Below, piece after piece: positions 44,439-55,832 of a stretch of 64,000 nt of DNA. The stretch is taken from positions 868,001 through 932,000 of the forward strand of contig JARFXM010000011.1 of assembly GCA_029532625.1 (NCBI GenBank). The letters run 5' to 3'. Position 1 is the first letter of the stretch, and the number at the start of each line of letters is the position of its first letter. The notes beneath the pieces are model-generated. The model ran no database searches and was not told where the DNA came from. It saw only the letters and a list, made by a program, of their open reading frames with translations. A program made the position numbers and the translations under genes. Origin of the DNA: Lomentospora prolificans (taxonomy: Eukaryota > Ascomycota > Sordariomycetes > Microascales > Microascaceae).

Positions 44439-46490
44439 TTATACTAGTTGAAGATTCTGGATTTCATGCTCCTCAATCATTTGCCTAGCCACACCCACGC
44501 CGGTTTGTCCGGGCAGCCCATGCACCGACTCCCCTTGCATAAAGTCACTTACATATGCAGCAGATACAACGCTGAACTCATTCCTTCTCTGCTCTTTCGG
44601 CCGAAGCACCATAGGCATTGGAGAGCTAAACAGGGTCCAAACTTGATCCCCGTGCCGCACATTGCACTCTCTTACCAGTGCCACAGGCTTTCCGCTTTCG
44701 CCTGCCAACCCTACCAAGACTCCATAAGATAGTGTCCTGTCGATACACCGGAGGACGAGGTTGAACTCTTCATAGCTAGGCGTGCAGAAGTCAGGATCGG
44801 CCGCTAACACAGATACGTCAACGTAGCGCATAGGCGTAGATTCTAACTCGGCAACAGTGTGCGCCATGCGTACAAAGTGTTGAAAATCCTCAGCGGACGC
44901 CACGATGAGGTCCTGTAGAGAATGCAAAGTCAAGGTGTGATTGATGGGCACGAAGCGCATGATGAGCATCATGTACAGAAAGCACGCGTTCGGTGACGGC
45001 TTGGACACGTGCAGCGTATTCGATTCAGCGAGCGCCGGGGATATAAGCGTGTCAGCCAGGCAGATCAAGGTGGCTTTCAACGTGCTACCAAACTCCCGGC
45101 CCGTCCTTTCCGCACAGATGGGGCCCATGATGTCGCGGAGAATGTGGAGGGGCTGTTCTCGGAAGGACGCTTGCGACCAGACGTGAGTGACCCTGTCAAT
45201 GCGGCAGCCTTGTGCTAGTAGCATGTTGTCACCATCTGTTCGTGCATATGAAGGACCTTTTCTGCAGCCAGAAGACGACCAGCAGTACCAGAAAGGGCTC
45301 GGTTTGGTATTATGCCAAAGAGGAACCCAAGAGGGTACCGGCTCAGATAATACGTCAATTCCCTCACCGCTATTCCCCGAGACCGACGCTGGTTCCTCCC
45401 AGGCTTGAGGCAAGAAACTCAAGTTCTGATACTTGCGAAGGAGGAACTTTGTCACGTCGGTATAGACTTGAGTGACAGACTTAGCGTAATCAAGTCCGAT
45501 ATCCTCTGCTGTGCAATCCGTGACGAGGTTCAGAATGCCGTAGATGCGATCTCTGGGGTCAGTGACATTAAGACTAGCCGCAACACGCAAAGCACCCAAG
45601 AGGAAGATTGGCGTAACCAGTGGAATCACCTGGCCATCTTCAGCCAGCGTATCCCAATCTAACCCTGGCTGATTCCACATTTCCGGGACTTCCAGGGTGG
45701 CGTGCATAACCGGGCGACCCGTCTGGTTCATGGCTCGCCACCATTTTAAGTGTCTTGAAGGCACCCGCGCTAGCTTAAGCTTGTCGCCGAGGACAGTCCA
45801 AGGGTTACCCCCATGCATGACAGGATGGGACGCTTCACCCCTTTGTCGAACAAGCTGCCTCTGAACTTCCATAATCGCCTCGCCATCGAGTCTAGTCTTG
45901 CGACAGTAAACTGAGAACTTTCTTGAGCATACGAGTTCCTGTTGTATCCAGAGCCTATCCCAATACGGATTCTTGAACAGCTCTACCATGGTATCCCACG
46001 CGCTCACATCGTCGCCCAGCCCGTGTTCGGCACGCTCGGACAGCTTCTCAAGTAAGTGCAGAATGGGATCCCTGACAGGAATCTCAATATCCACCCAAGC
46101 CCAAACCTCCTGCGCACGGCTGTAGATGTCCTTCATCAGTCGAACCTGGTTTCCTCTCTCGGCAATGTCTGATTGATTAATGCAGATGGCATCGACCCAA
46201 AGCGTTACGGCCGTATCGTGCAGCCGGAGACTGTGCAAAGCATGAGACAAATTTCTCGTAACTTGGAAACGGTTATTATCGTCAAGTGTGATGCGGTCGC
46301 CATCTTCTTCGCCCCACATGTATGAAAGAGCAATGTACTCAGGACCATCGTCGAGAGAACACCGCTCAAGTGTACACCGGATAGGCTCTTCATTTCTGCC
46401 TGGCAGTAATTTCAGGAGTCTAATTTCGCGTCGATCGATGTTTAAATGGGCGTAAGGGTAATGGTTCGTCGACGAATTCATTTGCGTCAT
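44439..46490 (-). CDS. HET-domain (heterokaryon incompatibility) protein
   Basis: A single-exon, 683-residue protein. The HET domain (about residues 45-190) begins with YIALSYMWGEE and contains LWVDAICINQSD followed by ERGNQVRLMKDIYSRAQEVW, the diagnostic order. HET domains trigger programmed cell death after fusion of incompatible hyphae; they have a TIR-like fold. The long C-terminal region (about 490 residues) has no recognised repeats and may sense the partner. No signal peptide or TM segment is evident. A second in-frame Met follows three codons later. Whether this copy is a true incompatibility gene cannot be judged, as ascomycete genomes carry dozens. Confidence 0.93.
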   Translation of the reverse strand: MTQMNSSTNHYPYAHLNIDRREIRLLKLLPGRNEEPIRCTLERCSLDDGPEYIALSYMWGEEDGDRITLDDNNRFQVTRNLSHALHSLRLHDTAVTLWVDAICINQSDIAERGNQVRLMKDIYSRAQEVWAWVDIEIPVRDPILHLLEKLSERAEHGLGDDVSAWDTMVELFKNPYWDRLWIQQELVCSRKFSVYCRKTRLDGEAIMEVQRQLVRQRGEASHPVMHGGNPWTVLGDKLKLARVPSRHLKWWRAMNQTGRPVMHATLEVPEMWNQPGLDWDTLAEDGQVIPLVTPIFLLGALRVAASLNVTDPRDRIYGILNLVTDCTAEDIGLDYAKSVTQVYTDVTKFLLRKYQNLSFLPQAWEEPASVSGNSGEGIDVLSEPVPSWVPLWHNTKPSPFWYCWSSSGCRKGPSYARTDGDNMLLAQGCRIDRVTHVWSQASFREQPLHILRDIMGPICAERTGREFGSTLKATLICLADTLISPALAESNTLHVSKPSPNACFLYMMLIMRFVPINHTLTLHSLQDLIVASAEDFQHFVRMAHTVAELESTPMRYVDVSVLAADPDFCTPSYEEFNLVLRCIDRTLSYGVLVGLAGESGKPVALVRECNVRHGDQVWTLFSSPMPMVLRPKEQRRNEFSVVSAAYVSDFMQGESVHGLPGQTGVGVARQMIEEHEIQNLQLV

Positions 46491-48780
46491 TTCGGAGCCG
46501 TCGGTACAGCGAGCGTGCTGCTTTCGCTGATCGAAGGGAAACGCTGGACAAGGAGTGATTTATCCCCCCGCTTTTGGTCCCTGAGTGGAAACGCCAGAAG
46601 AGTTGTGCTGGCTGGCTCCTGGTGGCTGGCTGGCTGGGACTCGGTATGATTTAGGGGTGTGTTGACTAGCAACAAAGGCTGAAACACACACATTTGATGA
46701 GAAGCAAGGCCCAGCGAAGATATCCTCAAGAACTGATTGGTCGCGCATCAGGATGGAATTGAGGGGGGCGGAGAATGAAGCGTGGCTGCCTGCGCCAGCC
46801 GGCGACTTCATGGGGCTGGATTTCCAGCTAGCTGAGCATCATCAAGTGATCAATGTATTACTTGCCAGTCAGTTCTGGGTAATTCCGGACCCGCCTGTGC
46901 ACCGCCGAGCAACCGGAAGAGAATCCTAGACCACAGCTAATGATCACGGGTAAGGTCTTGGCCGTCTTATCTGTCTTGTTTTTACAGTCTTGAGAAACCG
47001 ATTTCTCTGGTGGCCCAAAGAAACGATTCTGTTAGCTGATTTTATTATTTCGTCTCGCGAAATTCGGCTCTGCTAAGTGTTCGATCTTTGGCTTGGTATT
47101 TCGGCATCTCCCTATGGTGCATTTCTGTCGGGCTCACATAGTCAGGCTGTTGCGATATCTTCACGATATTACCAAAAGTTGCTGCAGATGCTCAACTGAA
47201 ACTGAAGGGACCTAACCGAGTCTTTCCAATAGCATCTCGTTGCCGCGAGAAGCCAAAGTTTGACGTGTCGAGTATGGTACGTCCACTCCCTCAGCCTCCT
47301 ATCAGCATATAATTGCCTCCTTGTTATCACCTGTCCTGCGCCTCTCCTTATGTTTTAGATTCGAACCACCACAATTCCTCAGAAATCTGAGGAGCCTTTC
47401 CAGATGAGGGTCTGAAAAACTATGAGAACACCCTAGGCATCTTTTCCCCCCCGCAGAGCTGGGAACTGGGCCATTTCGGCATCTACAAATATGTCCTCAT
47501 GCGAAGTTGGTGCGCTGGCCGGATTCTTCACTTGTTATTAATAGCGACGACCTTACGAATCGCGGCGCCGGCTTCCAAGTTCTAATCGGGCCGGCATCTA
47601 AAGTAGCTGGCCCGAGACGCCTTGATGAAAGCAAGTCATCGCCTCTTCTTCGCTAGATGGTGTGTGGACGCACACACAGGCACAGAGAATTGCCAGTTAA
47701 GGCCAGTTTGACGTAGCTCGTGGTAAAAGAGCTCATTTGCTACGCCCTGAAAATTTCTCGAAGGAAATGGACATTGCCACGCGGCTCGTTTGTCCGGAGA
47801 AGAGCGTTAACCGGCTATCTTTGTTTGGGATGATGCTCTGGTGTTGCCATCTTTTCCAGACTCCAAAAAAACTATTTTTTCCTTTCTACAGAAGTCTCTT
47901 GTCAGCGCAAGAATCAAGGAAAGATAACTGCGATTCTAGAACACCGAGGGTTGGCATCTCTTGATCATGTTCATTTCCTGGGAAATGCCTCCGTTTTTCT
48001 ATTCCCCACAACGCCACTGATCATCTCCCGTCGTCGTGTCTCGACTACAACCACAACCCCAGCCAGCCAACCCGCAACAAAGCACAACTCCCCTCCACTC
48101 CGCCGTTCCTCGTTCTCACGTCGTTCCATCTCCCAAACCAGGACGTCTGCCGAGCGCCAGTGCACGTGCGCTGGCATGGCATGGTTCCCCAGCGCCGACG
48201 CAGCGGGGCAATGTCACCCCCATCGGCCTGGCATCGTCGCATTGGCCCGGAGCACGCTTCCCCAAACGACGTAAAAAAATCGGTCCGTTTCTTGTCAAAA
48301 CCCGCCTGTCATGTGCCAAGTGTGCACGCCATCTAGAACGAGAGCAACCCTGTAGGTGCGGAATCCCTCCCGCATTAGCCAAATCGCCCGGTGCCAGGGC
48401 ATTGAGAAGAAAAAAAGAAACGCCGCGATCGTGGGGAAGTGGTTGGAGAAGCTGAGGTGGTCTATTTGTTGCGTCGACTGTTCCCCGCTCCGGGGTCCCC
48501 GCATCTATAGAAGTGCGGAGGAGACTCGAATCGACGAGAGAGAGCTGCATGTGGGTTTACTCCGGCGCTAATATTTCTCCTCGGCGCCTTACGTCGTCTT
48601 CGGCCACACTGGCTCGGCGGCACTACCTTGGCGAGCCGCAGGTTAGAAGACTATATTTTTCTTGGAACAAAAATCGGTGCATTAGGCGAGGAGGGCATTC
48701 CAAACTACTAGCTTTGACATCACAGGCTCGATGTCAAGAATTTCCTAGTATGTCCTCGGCTCACCAAGATGGCAATAAAT
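46491..48780. other. 2.3-kb spacer, no gene supported
   Basis: HET promoter at the left and LPMO promoter at the right. The 48000-48560 part is GC-rich with overlapping frames on all strands and no recognisable protein. Nothing else is seen. Confidence 0.4.
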
Positions 48781-48788
48781 ATATAAAG
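48781..48788 (+). promoter_or_regulatory. Probable TATA element of the LPMO gene
   Basis: ATATAAAG lies 116 bp upstream of the ATG at 48904, followed by a pyrimidine-rich leader. Confidence 0.5.
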
Positions 48789-48903
48789 TTCCACGGTTCC
48801 GGGATTTTGAATCATCTCCCAGTTCGCTCTGCTAAGGTGTCCGCCCCCCTTTCTCCCCAGTCCTCAAACATCAGTCCGTTTCCACGCCTGCGATCCAGTC
48901 AAA

Positions 48904-50102
48904 ATGAAGTCCTACGTCTCCTTGGCTCTGACCACCCTCCTCCCCTCCGTCTACGGACATGGATATCTTACTATTCCCAGCAGCCGGACTAGATTAGGAG
49001 CTGAGGTGAGTAGCAGATCCACCTAACAATCTCCAGTCGCCGCTAACTCCACTAATAGTCTGGCATCGATACCTGCCCCGAGTGCACCATTCTCGAGCCT
49101 GTATCCTCCTGGCCAGACCTCGACGTCGCCCCGGTCGGCCGTAGCGGCCCATGCGGCTACAACGCCCGCGTCAGCGTCGATTACAACCAACCCGGTAGCA
49201 ACTGGGGTTCAACCCCCGTAGCCGTCTACTCCCCCGGCCAGGTCGTTGACGTTCAGTGGTGCGTCGACCACAATGGCGACCACGGCGGCATGTTTACCTA
49301 CCGCATCTGCCAAGATCAAGCCCTCGTCGACAAGTTTATCACGCCTGGCTACCTCCCAACCGATGCCGAAAAGCAGGCGGCGGAGGATTGTTTCGAGGCC
49401 GGCACGTTGAGCTGCACGGATGTTTCTGGCCAGGCGTGCAACTACAGCCCTGACTGCTCACAGGGCCAGGCTTGCTGGAGGAATGACTGGTTCACTTGCA
49501 ACCAGTTTGGAGCAAACGACCGAGGCGGCTGCAAGGGTGTGGACAACGCGGCGCTCGGCTCCTGCTTCACCACTATTGCCGGCGGATACACCGTCTCCAA
49601 GAAGATCAAAATCCCTGAATACGTGTCTAACCACACTCTTCTCTCCTTCAAGTGGAACTCGTTCCAGACCGGCCAGATCTACCTCTCCTGTGCTGACATC
49701 GCCATCGGCGACGGCACCGGCAGCAATCCTCCCTCCACCGCCACCACGTCCGCGATTCCGACTCAGACGGACGGCTCTTGCACCACGGCCAGCACGGTCG
49801 CTGTAACATTCAACGAGGTCGTCGCCACCCAGTACGGCCAGACCATCAAGATTGTTGGCTCCATCCCCGAGCTCGGCAGCTGGAACCCCTCAACCGCCCC
49901 CTCACTCGATGCTTCCCAGTACACCGCCTCCAATAACTTGTGGACTCTTACCCTCAACATTGCTGCTGGAACCACCTTTGAGTACAAGTTTGTCAACGTC
50001 GCTTCTTCGGGTGCCGTTACCTGGGAGAGCGACCCTAACAGGTCATACACGGTACCCAAGACTTGCGCGACAACCGCTACCGTAAGCGCGAACTGGAAAT
50101 AA
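48904..50102 (+). CDS. AA13 starch-active lytic polysaccharide monooxygenase with CBM20
   Basis: A secreted copper enzyme that oxidatively cleaves alpha-1,4 bonds in starch. Exons 48904-49005 and 49059-50102 (53-bp intron with GCTAAC branch) encode 381 residues. Signal peptide residues 1-18 end at Gly18, exposing His19 (mature N-terminus HGYLTIPSSRTR), the first histidine-brace ligand. WCVDHNGDHGGMFTYRIC contains candidate second His ligands. The catalytic domain is Cys-rich, with NDWFTCNQF and CADIAIGDG near its end. A short Ser/Thr/Pro linker (about residues 255-280) leads to a C-terminal starch-binding CBM20 (about 285-381), recognisable by KIVGSIPELGSWNP and TFEYKFVNV. Architecture and length match known AA13 enzymes. 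Confidence 0.95.
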
Positions 50103-50889
50103 GAAAGTGGCAAAACGGGTTGCAGCTACGGTTTGGACGCAGAGGACGGTGATTGGAAGGCGAAGTGAAGATTTATGACATCTCTAGGTTTAGCGTGGTT
50201 TAAGCATCTATGAGGCAAGAGAGGGGGAGCTATGTTCGAATATATTCTGCAAGTGACTCCTACGGGTTACAGAGATGGTGAACATTTGTATATATTATGA
50301 TGCGGCTCTTCGCCTCGCTGCCTTCCCGTCCATGTTTTGATCAGTTATCATCGCTGTTTCTTAATTCAATGTATATATTGCATCTACATACACGATATCT
50401 ATTATCGTGAAATCATAAGCCATCCGCAAGGTCATTCGGCCATGGAAGATCCTACTGTGAGCAACCCGGTAGTCCAGAGGGGGAAAGATATGATCCCGGA
50501 TAATATTAGGGCTTCAAATGCAAATTCCCCTTGACTCTAAGAGGGCCTCATACAAATATACATTTACAACCTGCCATAGAGACATTCTAGAACTTACAGA
50601 TGGTGAGCGCTACGTTCGGCTAGAATCCGTAAGGAAAATAGAGTAATATCTGGGCCCGTAAACGTTGGAGAGGTACTGGAATACAACAAAGATGTCCAGT
50701 CCTACATTAGCGTTATCGGGGAGAACCGTGGAAAGGAGGACAGCGGAACCCTGACCACCATATCTCAGCCCATCACAGCCCTAGGGGGGAGTGAGAACGC
50801 AAGAGTTACGAAAAAAAAAAATAGAATAGCATTAGGCATCTCAATTAACTTCTCATGTATTATCTTGTCACTCTGTCTCTGTTTGCGCT
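50103..50889. other. Convergent 3' spacer
   Basis: Ends of the LPMO (+) and P450 (-) genes. It contains an A-run near 50811-50822. No coding signal. Confidence 0.5.
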
Positions 50890-52239
50890 CTACGCCACAG
50901 CAACGCCTCTCGGGGAGAGCCGCAACTTCACCTCAAAATGATCCAAGGTACCAGGGAGCGACTCGGGGTCAAGCGACGGCTCGACCAAATCAATAGTCGC
51001 CTTGGAAAGCAGCTCATCCATCATGAGACTTCCTACCAACGGCACAAGATTATGAGCCGGGCACATTGCAGGCCCGGCACTAAACGGCACCAACCCAGAA
51101 CCCAAGACGGCATCACCGCGCGCCCAATTCTCGGGCGACATGTGATGGGCAAAGTTGAGCCGCTCGCTATCGCGGTGGAAGAATGGTTCGAAGATGATGA
51201 CTCCGGTTCCCTTCTCGACAGTAAAGCCACCAATGTCAGAGTCTTCCGTCAGTTCTCGGAGGATGACGGGGGTGGTCGGCCATAGCCTGACGGCCTCGAG
51301 GAAAACGGAGCGAGTAAAGGGGTGATCCTCGCCCGCGCTAATATCATCTGCTTCCTTGATTGCCTCCTTCTGCTGCTCTGGCTGGCATCCGAGGAGCGCG
51401 AGGGCTCGGAATGTCACCATACCCGCGGGGTCGAAAGCAAAGAGCCAATGCGCGACCTGGCTTTCTAGATCCAGCTCAGAGTTCTTGGGGAGTCGAGACA
51501 CGAGGCTTCCATCTTCGCTATTTTGCAAATATTGCCCCAACTTCTTCTGGAAGCTTTCGAGCTTGCTCTTGTTGGCCGATGCCGCAAAGCCCCAATTCCC
51601 GCGGCCGCGGATAGCGCTCAAATCACCAGACAAGCTTTCGTCTTCGCGGGCGGCGTCTCCCAGTACAATCCTCCTCACGACCTTGAACCAGGCCTGGGCA
51701 AACTTATCCCAGTCCATCGTCGTTTCGCCGTCTTGGCCGGCGTTGGGAAGTAAAGACTCGGCCTCGGTGCGGATAATGTCCTTGAAGTGACCGGCGAGGG
51801 GATGAACGCGCTTGTCTGTCGCTAGCGCATATTCGTGAACGGGCCGGAGCTCGTCCCGTCGTGCCGGACTGGAAATGAGGACGTTTTCCGGCTCTAAATG
51901 CTCGAGGGCAGATACCTTTTCCTTAGTCGCAGAGGTAAAAGGTGCTGGCGTCTCGGCGAGGACCTGCGCGACGTGCTCCGGGTCCAAGAGTAGTACCTGG
52001 GACCGGAAAGGGAATCTTAGGTAGAGCGGACCATTTCCGTACTTGTGTCGTAGGTCCTGGAGCAGTTCTATGGCCTTGGTGTCAAGGGCCCGGTGCTGCG
52101 CTAGCGCCTCCACAGAGGGCCGACGCTTAATCACGCCCTTGGCGAGGGTCGGGGCTACGACTGTGTTCATCACCCTCATGGTGTCGAGCACGCTCGCCTC
52201 GGCCATTTTGGTCGGGTCTGTTTGGGGTATCGGGTCCAT
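50890..52239 (-). CDS. Cytochrome P450, soluble bacterial-like type
   Basis: A single-exon, 449-residue heme monooxygenase. The ExxR motif is Glu315-Ala-Val-Arg318 (FLEAVRLWPTTP). The heme loop is LVPFSAGPAMCPAHN with Cys393; the usual Gly two residues after Cys is Ala. The I-helix AFDPAGMVT departs from the common AGxDT. Unlike normal fungal P450s there is no N-terminal membrane anchor or Pro-rich hinge, the length is 50-100 residues shorter, and there is no intron. The N-terminal VVAPTLAKGVIKRRP and the VPFSAGP heme loop recall a group of actinobacterial P450s. The electron donor is unknown. The substrate is not predictable. Confidence 0.92.
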   Translation of the reverse strand: MDPIPQTDPTKMAEASVLDTMRVMNTVVAPTLAKGVIKRRPSVEALAQHRALDTKAIELLQDLRHKYGNGPLYLRFPFRSQVLLLDPEHVAQVLAETPAPFTSATKEKVSALEHLEPENVLISSPARRDELRPVHEYALATDKRVHPLAGHFKDIIRTEAESLLPNAGQDGETTMDWDKFAQAWFKVVRRIVLGDAAREDESLSGDLSAIRGRGNWGFAASANKSKLESFQKKLGQYLQNSEDGSLVSRLPKNSELDLESQVAHWLFAFDPAGMVTFRALALLGCQPEQQKEAIKEADDISAGEDHPFTRSVFLEAVRLWPTTPVILRELTEDSDIGGFTVEKGTGVIIFEPFFHRDSERLNFAHHMSPENWARGDAVLGSGLVPFSAGPAMCPAHNLVPLVGSLMMDELLSKATIDLVEPSLDPESLPGTLDHFEVKLRLSPRGVAVA

Positions 52240-52880
52240 AGTGGCTTATTCTGTGTAGGAAAGACTTGTGTGAAACGCTAAAATTGATAAATTCTTCCTC
52301 AGTTTGTAAGTATATTCTGGATAATATTATGTGTTTAGGTCGAACAATTTCGACTTGTTTAAAGACGGCGGTGAAATCATCCCCACGATGCTTCAAGATA
52401 GGCCGTAAGGCAGAATATAAGGGAAATTCCACACATCATCATCATGTGTGCATCGCAGGTCGGAATTGTGATAATCATGACGTTTTGGAAAAAAGTGAAG
52501 ATCAATTGCTCAATTAGGCGACACAGTTCGGCACACGGCGACGCGATTAACGTCGTCAAGACAAGTTCTTTGGCATAATATAACAACAATCAATCAAGGT
52601 ACATTGATCTATGTAGGTGGCAAGTCGCTCGCCACTAACTATGCCGGTCTTGGCTAACGATACCTCCTTGCTTCCTAGTCCGAACTTTCATGACTGGAAC
52701 TTTTTTACCAAACTCCTCAGCCAAGTTGGTTTCAATATTATTCTAGTCTAAATGGCTCCGTCGCATCAGTCTAATAACTTTCTCTATCATGAAATGCACT
52801 TTCTATCCTCTAGTTATGAAGCGTAAAAAATCGAGCGGTTCAGGTATTGAAGCCAGCAATGAAAAATGGGGTTGAAACCC
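52240..52880. other. P450 promoter and SSU1-like 3' spacer
   Basis: 641 bp, AT-richer than its surroundings, no gene. Confidence 0.5.
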
Positions 52881-54367
52881 TTAGTGCTTCCGCTCCTCGC
52901 GCTTTTTGATATTTTGGAGACACGGCGCGTGGAACATCTCTCCGGTCAACGCCAGCTTGACCGTCCGAACACCGACCAAGACCCAGAGCAGCACCACAAG
53001 TAAAGAAAGCACCTAGTCTGCATATTAGTCTTGAGTTGTTTATAAGCTACGGGATTGGATCGACACGAACCGCATTGAAAATCTTGAAAAAGTCGCTGTT
53101 GAGATTCTTTGCCAGCGACCCAGTGCAAGTTGCCAGGACACCGAGGGGGAAGGTGAATCCCCACCAGCCCATGTTGAAGGGGAATTTCTTCATGGTGAAA
53201 ATGGTAGTGACGGCCAGAGACATCCAAACGAGTCCAAAGCCCCACATCATGATAGCCAAGAAGACACCCAGAATGTACAAGGCCTCGCCCGCGCGGGCGC
53301 CGCCATCATTAATGACATTGAAAGCGGTGCTATTAGTGTCGGGGAGGATCATGGCGGCCACCTTGCCCAACTGCTGGATGCCGAAGCCGCCTTGACCCAG
53401 GGGACCGATGGGAAGGAAGACGGATACGACGACCTCCTTTGGGGGAGTCGAGTGGATCATCAATCGGTGAAAGTATAGAGCCAGCACGCAGGCCGTAAAG
53501 AACTCGCCGATTCCCCAGAGAATGTACGACGTGATGAGGGTCGTTACGGCGTGTCCGTTGTTCGGGATAACTTCAGCAAGGATGCCGCCTGATGCAGACG
53601 CAACGACGGAAGGCACAATGGGTAAGAGAAGCGCTGCAGTAATATTTTCAAGGTTCGGGCGGTGCCGATGCATAACGATGAAAGGCATGCTGATGCAAGT
53701 CGCGATAGACAGCCACACATCGAGCCACCAGAATCCCCAGGCCGTGTACACAAGCCAATCGCCCCAGTGCCGGCAGCTGAGGACCATCATGTTGATAATT
53801 GCTATTATTTTCCGGTTAGCAATGTCGGGCGGCGTCAAGAAAGGAATAACATCCGATAATAATACATACTTGCAAGAGCCATGGGGACGCAGCCCAGGAA
53901 CAGCGACTGGCCGGGGTGGGCAATCATCACACCCCAAATCTCGGGATATAAAATGTAACGAGTCGCCGACAGGCCCAAAAAGACGACAAACAGCAATACG
54001 TTGAGGCCAAAAATAGCCTCGGAAATGTACTGGAGCCAATGCGCATTATACGGGAACTCGTGTAAAAGAATAGACACGATGCCGGTTCCCATGTTGACTG
54101 CAAACCACCTGCAGGCCGGATTCCTGATTAGAGCATGCCGCGGAGAAACACATAAACGCCCAGCGAAATTAGGCTGGCCAGCAGAATTACTTACGACGGG
54201 GTAAAATTCCGCACAATGCGCCGCCACCCAGTCTCCAGCTTGCATGGCTTGCCCTCCCCTTGGTTTTCGATATTCTGACATGTCTGCTGCCGCGCAGGCC
54301 GCGTTTCCGCCATCACCGCGGACATCATGGCAGAAGGAACACTCGGAAGCCCAAGAGATTTTATCAT
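52881..54367 (-). CDS. SSU1/TDT-family anion exporter (SLAC1 fold)
   Basis: Exons 54195-54367, 53870-54108, 53071-53801 and 52881-53012 encode 424 residues with introns of 86, 68 and 58 bp. The protein has about ten TM helices in the tellurite-resistance/dicarboxylate transporter fold. WFAVNMGTGIVSILLHEFPY marks TM1 of fungal members; later blocks include LPIGPLGQGGFGIQQLG and WWGFTFPLGVLA. Fungal relatives export sulfite (Ssu1) or carry malate (Mae1). The GTGIVSILLH form and PLGQGG favour the sulfite-pump branch, but this is an inference. The first in-frame ATG is 54367; Met14 or Met19 would also serve. It is divergent from an M20 peptidase gene. Confidence 0.88.
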
Positions 54368-54705
54368 GCGACTTGGCAAACAGCTGATTACTGAACAGCG
54401 CAAGGAGACTAGCTCAATCTCTTATACCTGCCCCTTGTCTACGGAACTATTTTAATCCGAGTGGAACCGGCGGCCATCCAAGCCCGCCAGCTCTGTGACT
54501 CAACTCCGCACGCACGCTAAGCCGAGAATGTTGAATCCGGCCCAGATTCCATTAGTCACTAGAACAAGGCCTTTCTTTTCTTCACAGTGACCTGGCTTTA
54601 CCTGTCCAAGTTCAAACAAAGCCAGCCAAGCCACAGAGCGTACTAGTCCGAAAATAACCGCCATCCCGACCCGACGCCGTTCAATCAATAGATGCCAAAC
54701 AAACA
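54368..54705. promoter_or_regulatory. Divergent promoter, SSU1-like and M20 genes
   Basis: 338 bp between the two ATGs, so both promoters must be here. No clear TATA box seen. Confidence 0.45.
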
Positions 54706-55832
54706 ATGGCGTCTGCCATCATGGACCACCCCGTAGTGCATCTTTTGAAATCGCTGATGTCCATCGTCAGCACCAGCGAGCTCGAGCACAGCATCGGTGT
54801 CTTCCTCGAACACCATCTCCAGGCTCTGGGCTATACCGTGGAGCGCATCCCGATTGAACCGGGCTCCACTCGTCACAATGTCTACGCTTACCTTGGCTCC
54901 TCCCGCAAGACGCGCGTGCTTCTCACGGCTCATATGGACACGGTGCCGCCGCATATTCCCCTGACAGTTGATGGCGACATCATACGCGGGAGAGGCTCTT
55001 CAGACGACCTGGGACCGCTGGCGGCTCAGATCATAGCCGCGGAGGAGCTGAGGAACGAACGCAAGGTCCGAGCAGAGGGTGATATCGGGCTATTATTCGT
55101 GGTCGGTGAGGAGAATGGAGGGCATGGGATGATTGCCGCCAACAATATGGGACTAACCTGGGAATCTGGAATATTCGCCGAACCGACAGAGAGTAAGCTT
55201 GCAAAAGGCCACAAGGGACAAGTGGCCTTTGAGGTCATTGCCAAAGGCATTGCCTGGTACGTGTGTTCTCTAAAGGAGGCATTCCTACTGCATAATATTA
55301 CTAGCTGAGTTAATTATTAATGGCGACCAGCCATTCGGGGTATCCTCACCTTGGCAAAAGTGCAACATCCGCACTTCTTGCCGTACTAAACGACCTCTCT
55401 GCCGCGACGTGGCCCAAATCAGACCTCCTCGGTACTTCCACCTTCAACATTGGTACCCTGGACGGAGGAGAAAAGCACAATATCGTTGCCCCTTTGGCAA
55501 AAGCGCTCTGCGAAGTCCGCATGGTCTCTGATCTGCCCGGAATTAAACGAAAAGTGACAGAAATAGTTTCGCAGCACCCAGATGTGGACCTGAATTTTGT
55601 CTTTGAGTATCCCGAAGCGCTCTTGGACTGGGAGATTGACGGGTTCGATGCTGCTCCGGTGGCATTCGGGACTGACATTCCTCGGCTGAGGGCCGAGTAC
55701 TGCAGTAGGAGAGTCTTGTATGGTCCTGGGTCAATTTTGGTCGCGCATGGACCGGACGAGCACATCCGCGTTCCAGAGCTGATTGACAGCATAGCCGGAT
55801 ACAAGAAGCTTGTTCTTCATTTCCTCCAGTGA
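54706..55832 (+). CDS. M20-family metallopeptidase (ArgE/DapE/ACY1-like)
   Basis: A dizinc amidohydrolase or carboxypeptidase of the acetylornithine deacetylase/aminoacylase group. Exons 54706-55256 and 55331-55832 (74-bp intron, GTACGT...GACCAG) encode 350 residues. Motifs: LLTAHMDTVP with His76 and Asp78, GRGSSDDLG with bridging Asp100, GEENGGHG with general base Glu135 and metal ligand Glu136, AEPTE at 158-162, and a C-terminal GPDEHIRVPEL carrying the last metal His. The lid/dimerisation domain lies between. All active-site residues are present. There is no signal peptide. The substrate, probably an N-acyl amino acid or dipeptide, is undetermined. Confidence 0.9.

Noticed and set aside
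48036..48560. GC-rich overlapping frames upstream of the LPMO
   Set aside because: They occur in several frames of both strands with Arg/Pro/Ser-rich random-looking products, as expected from base composition alone.
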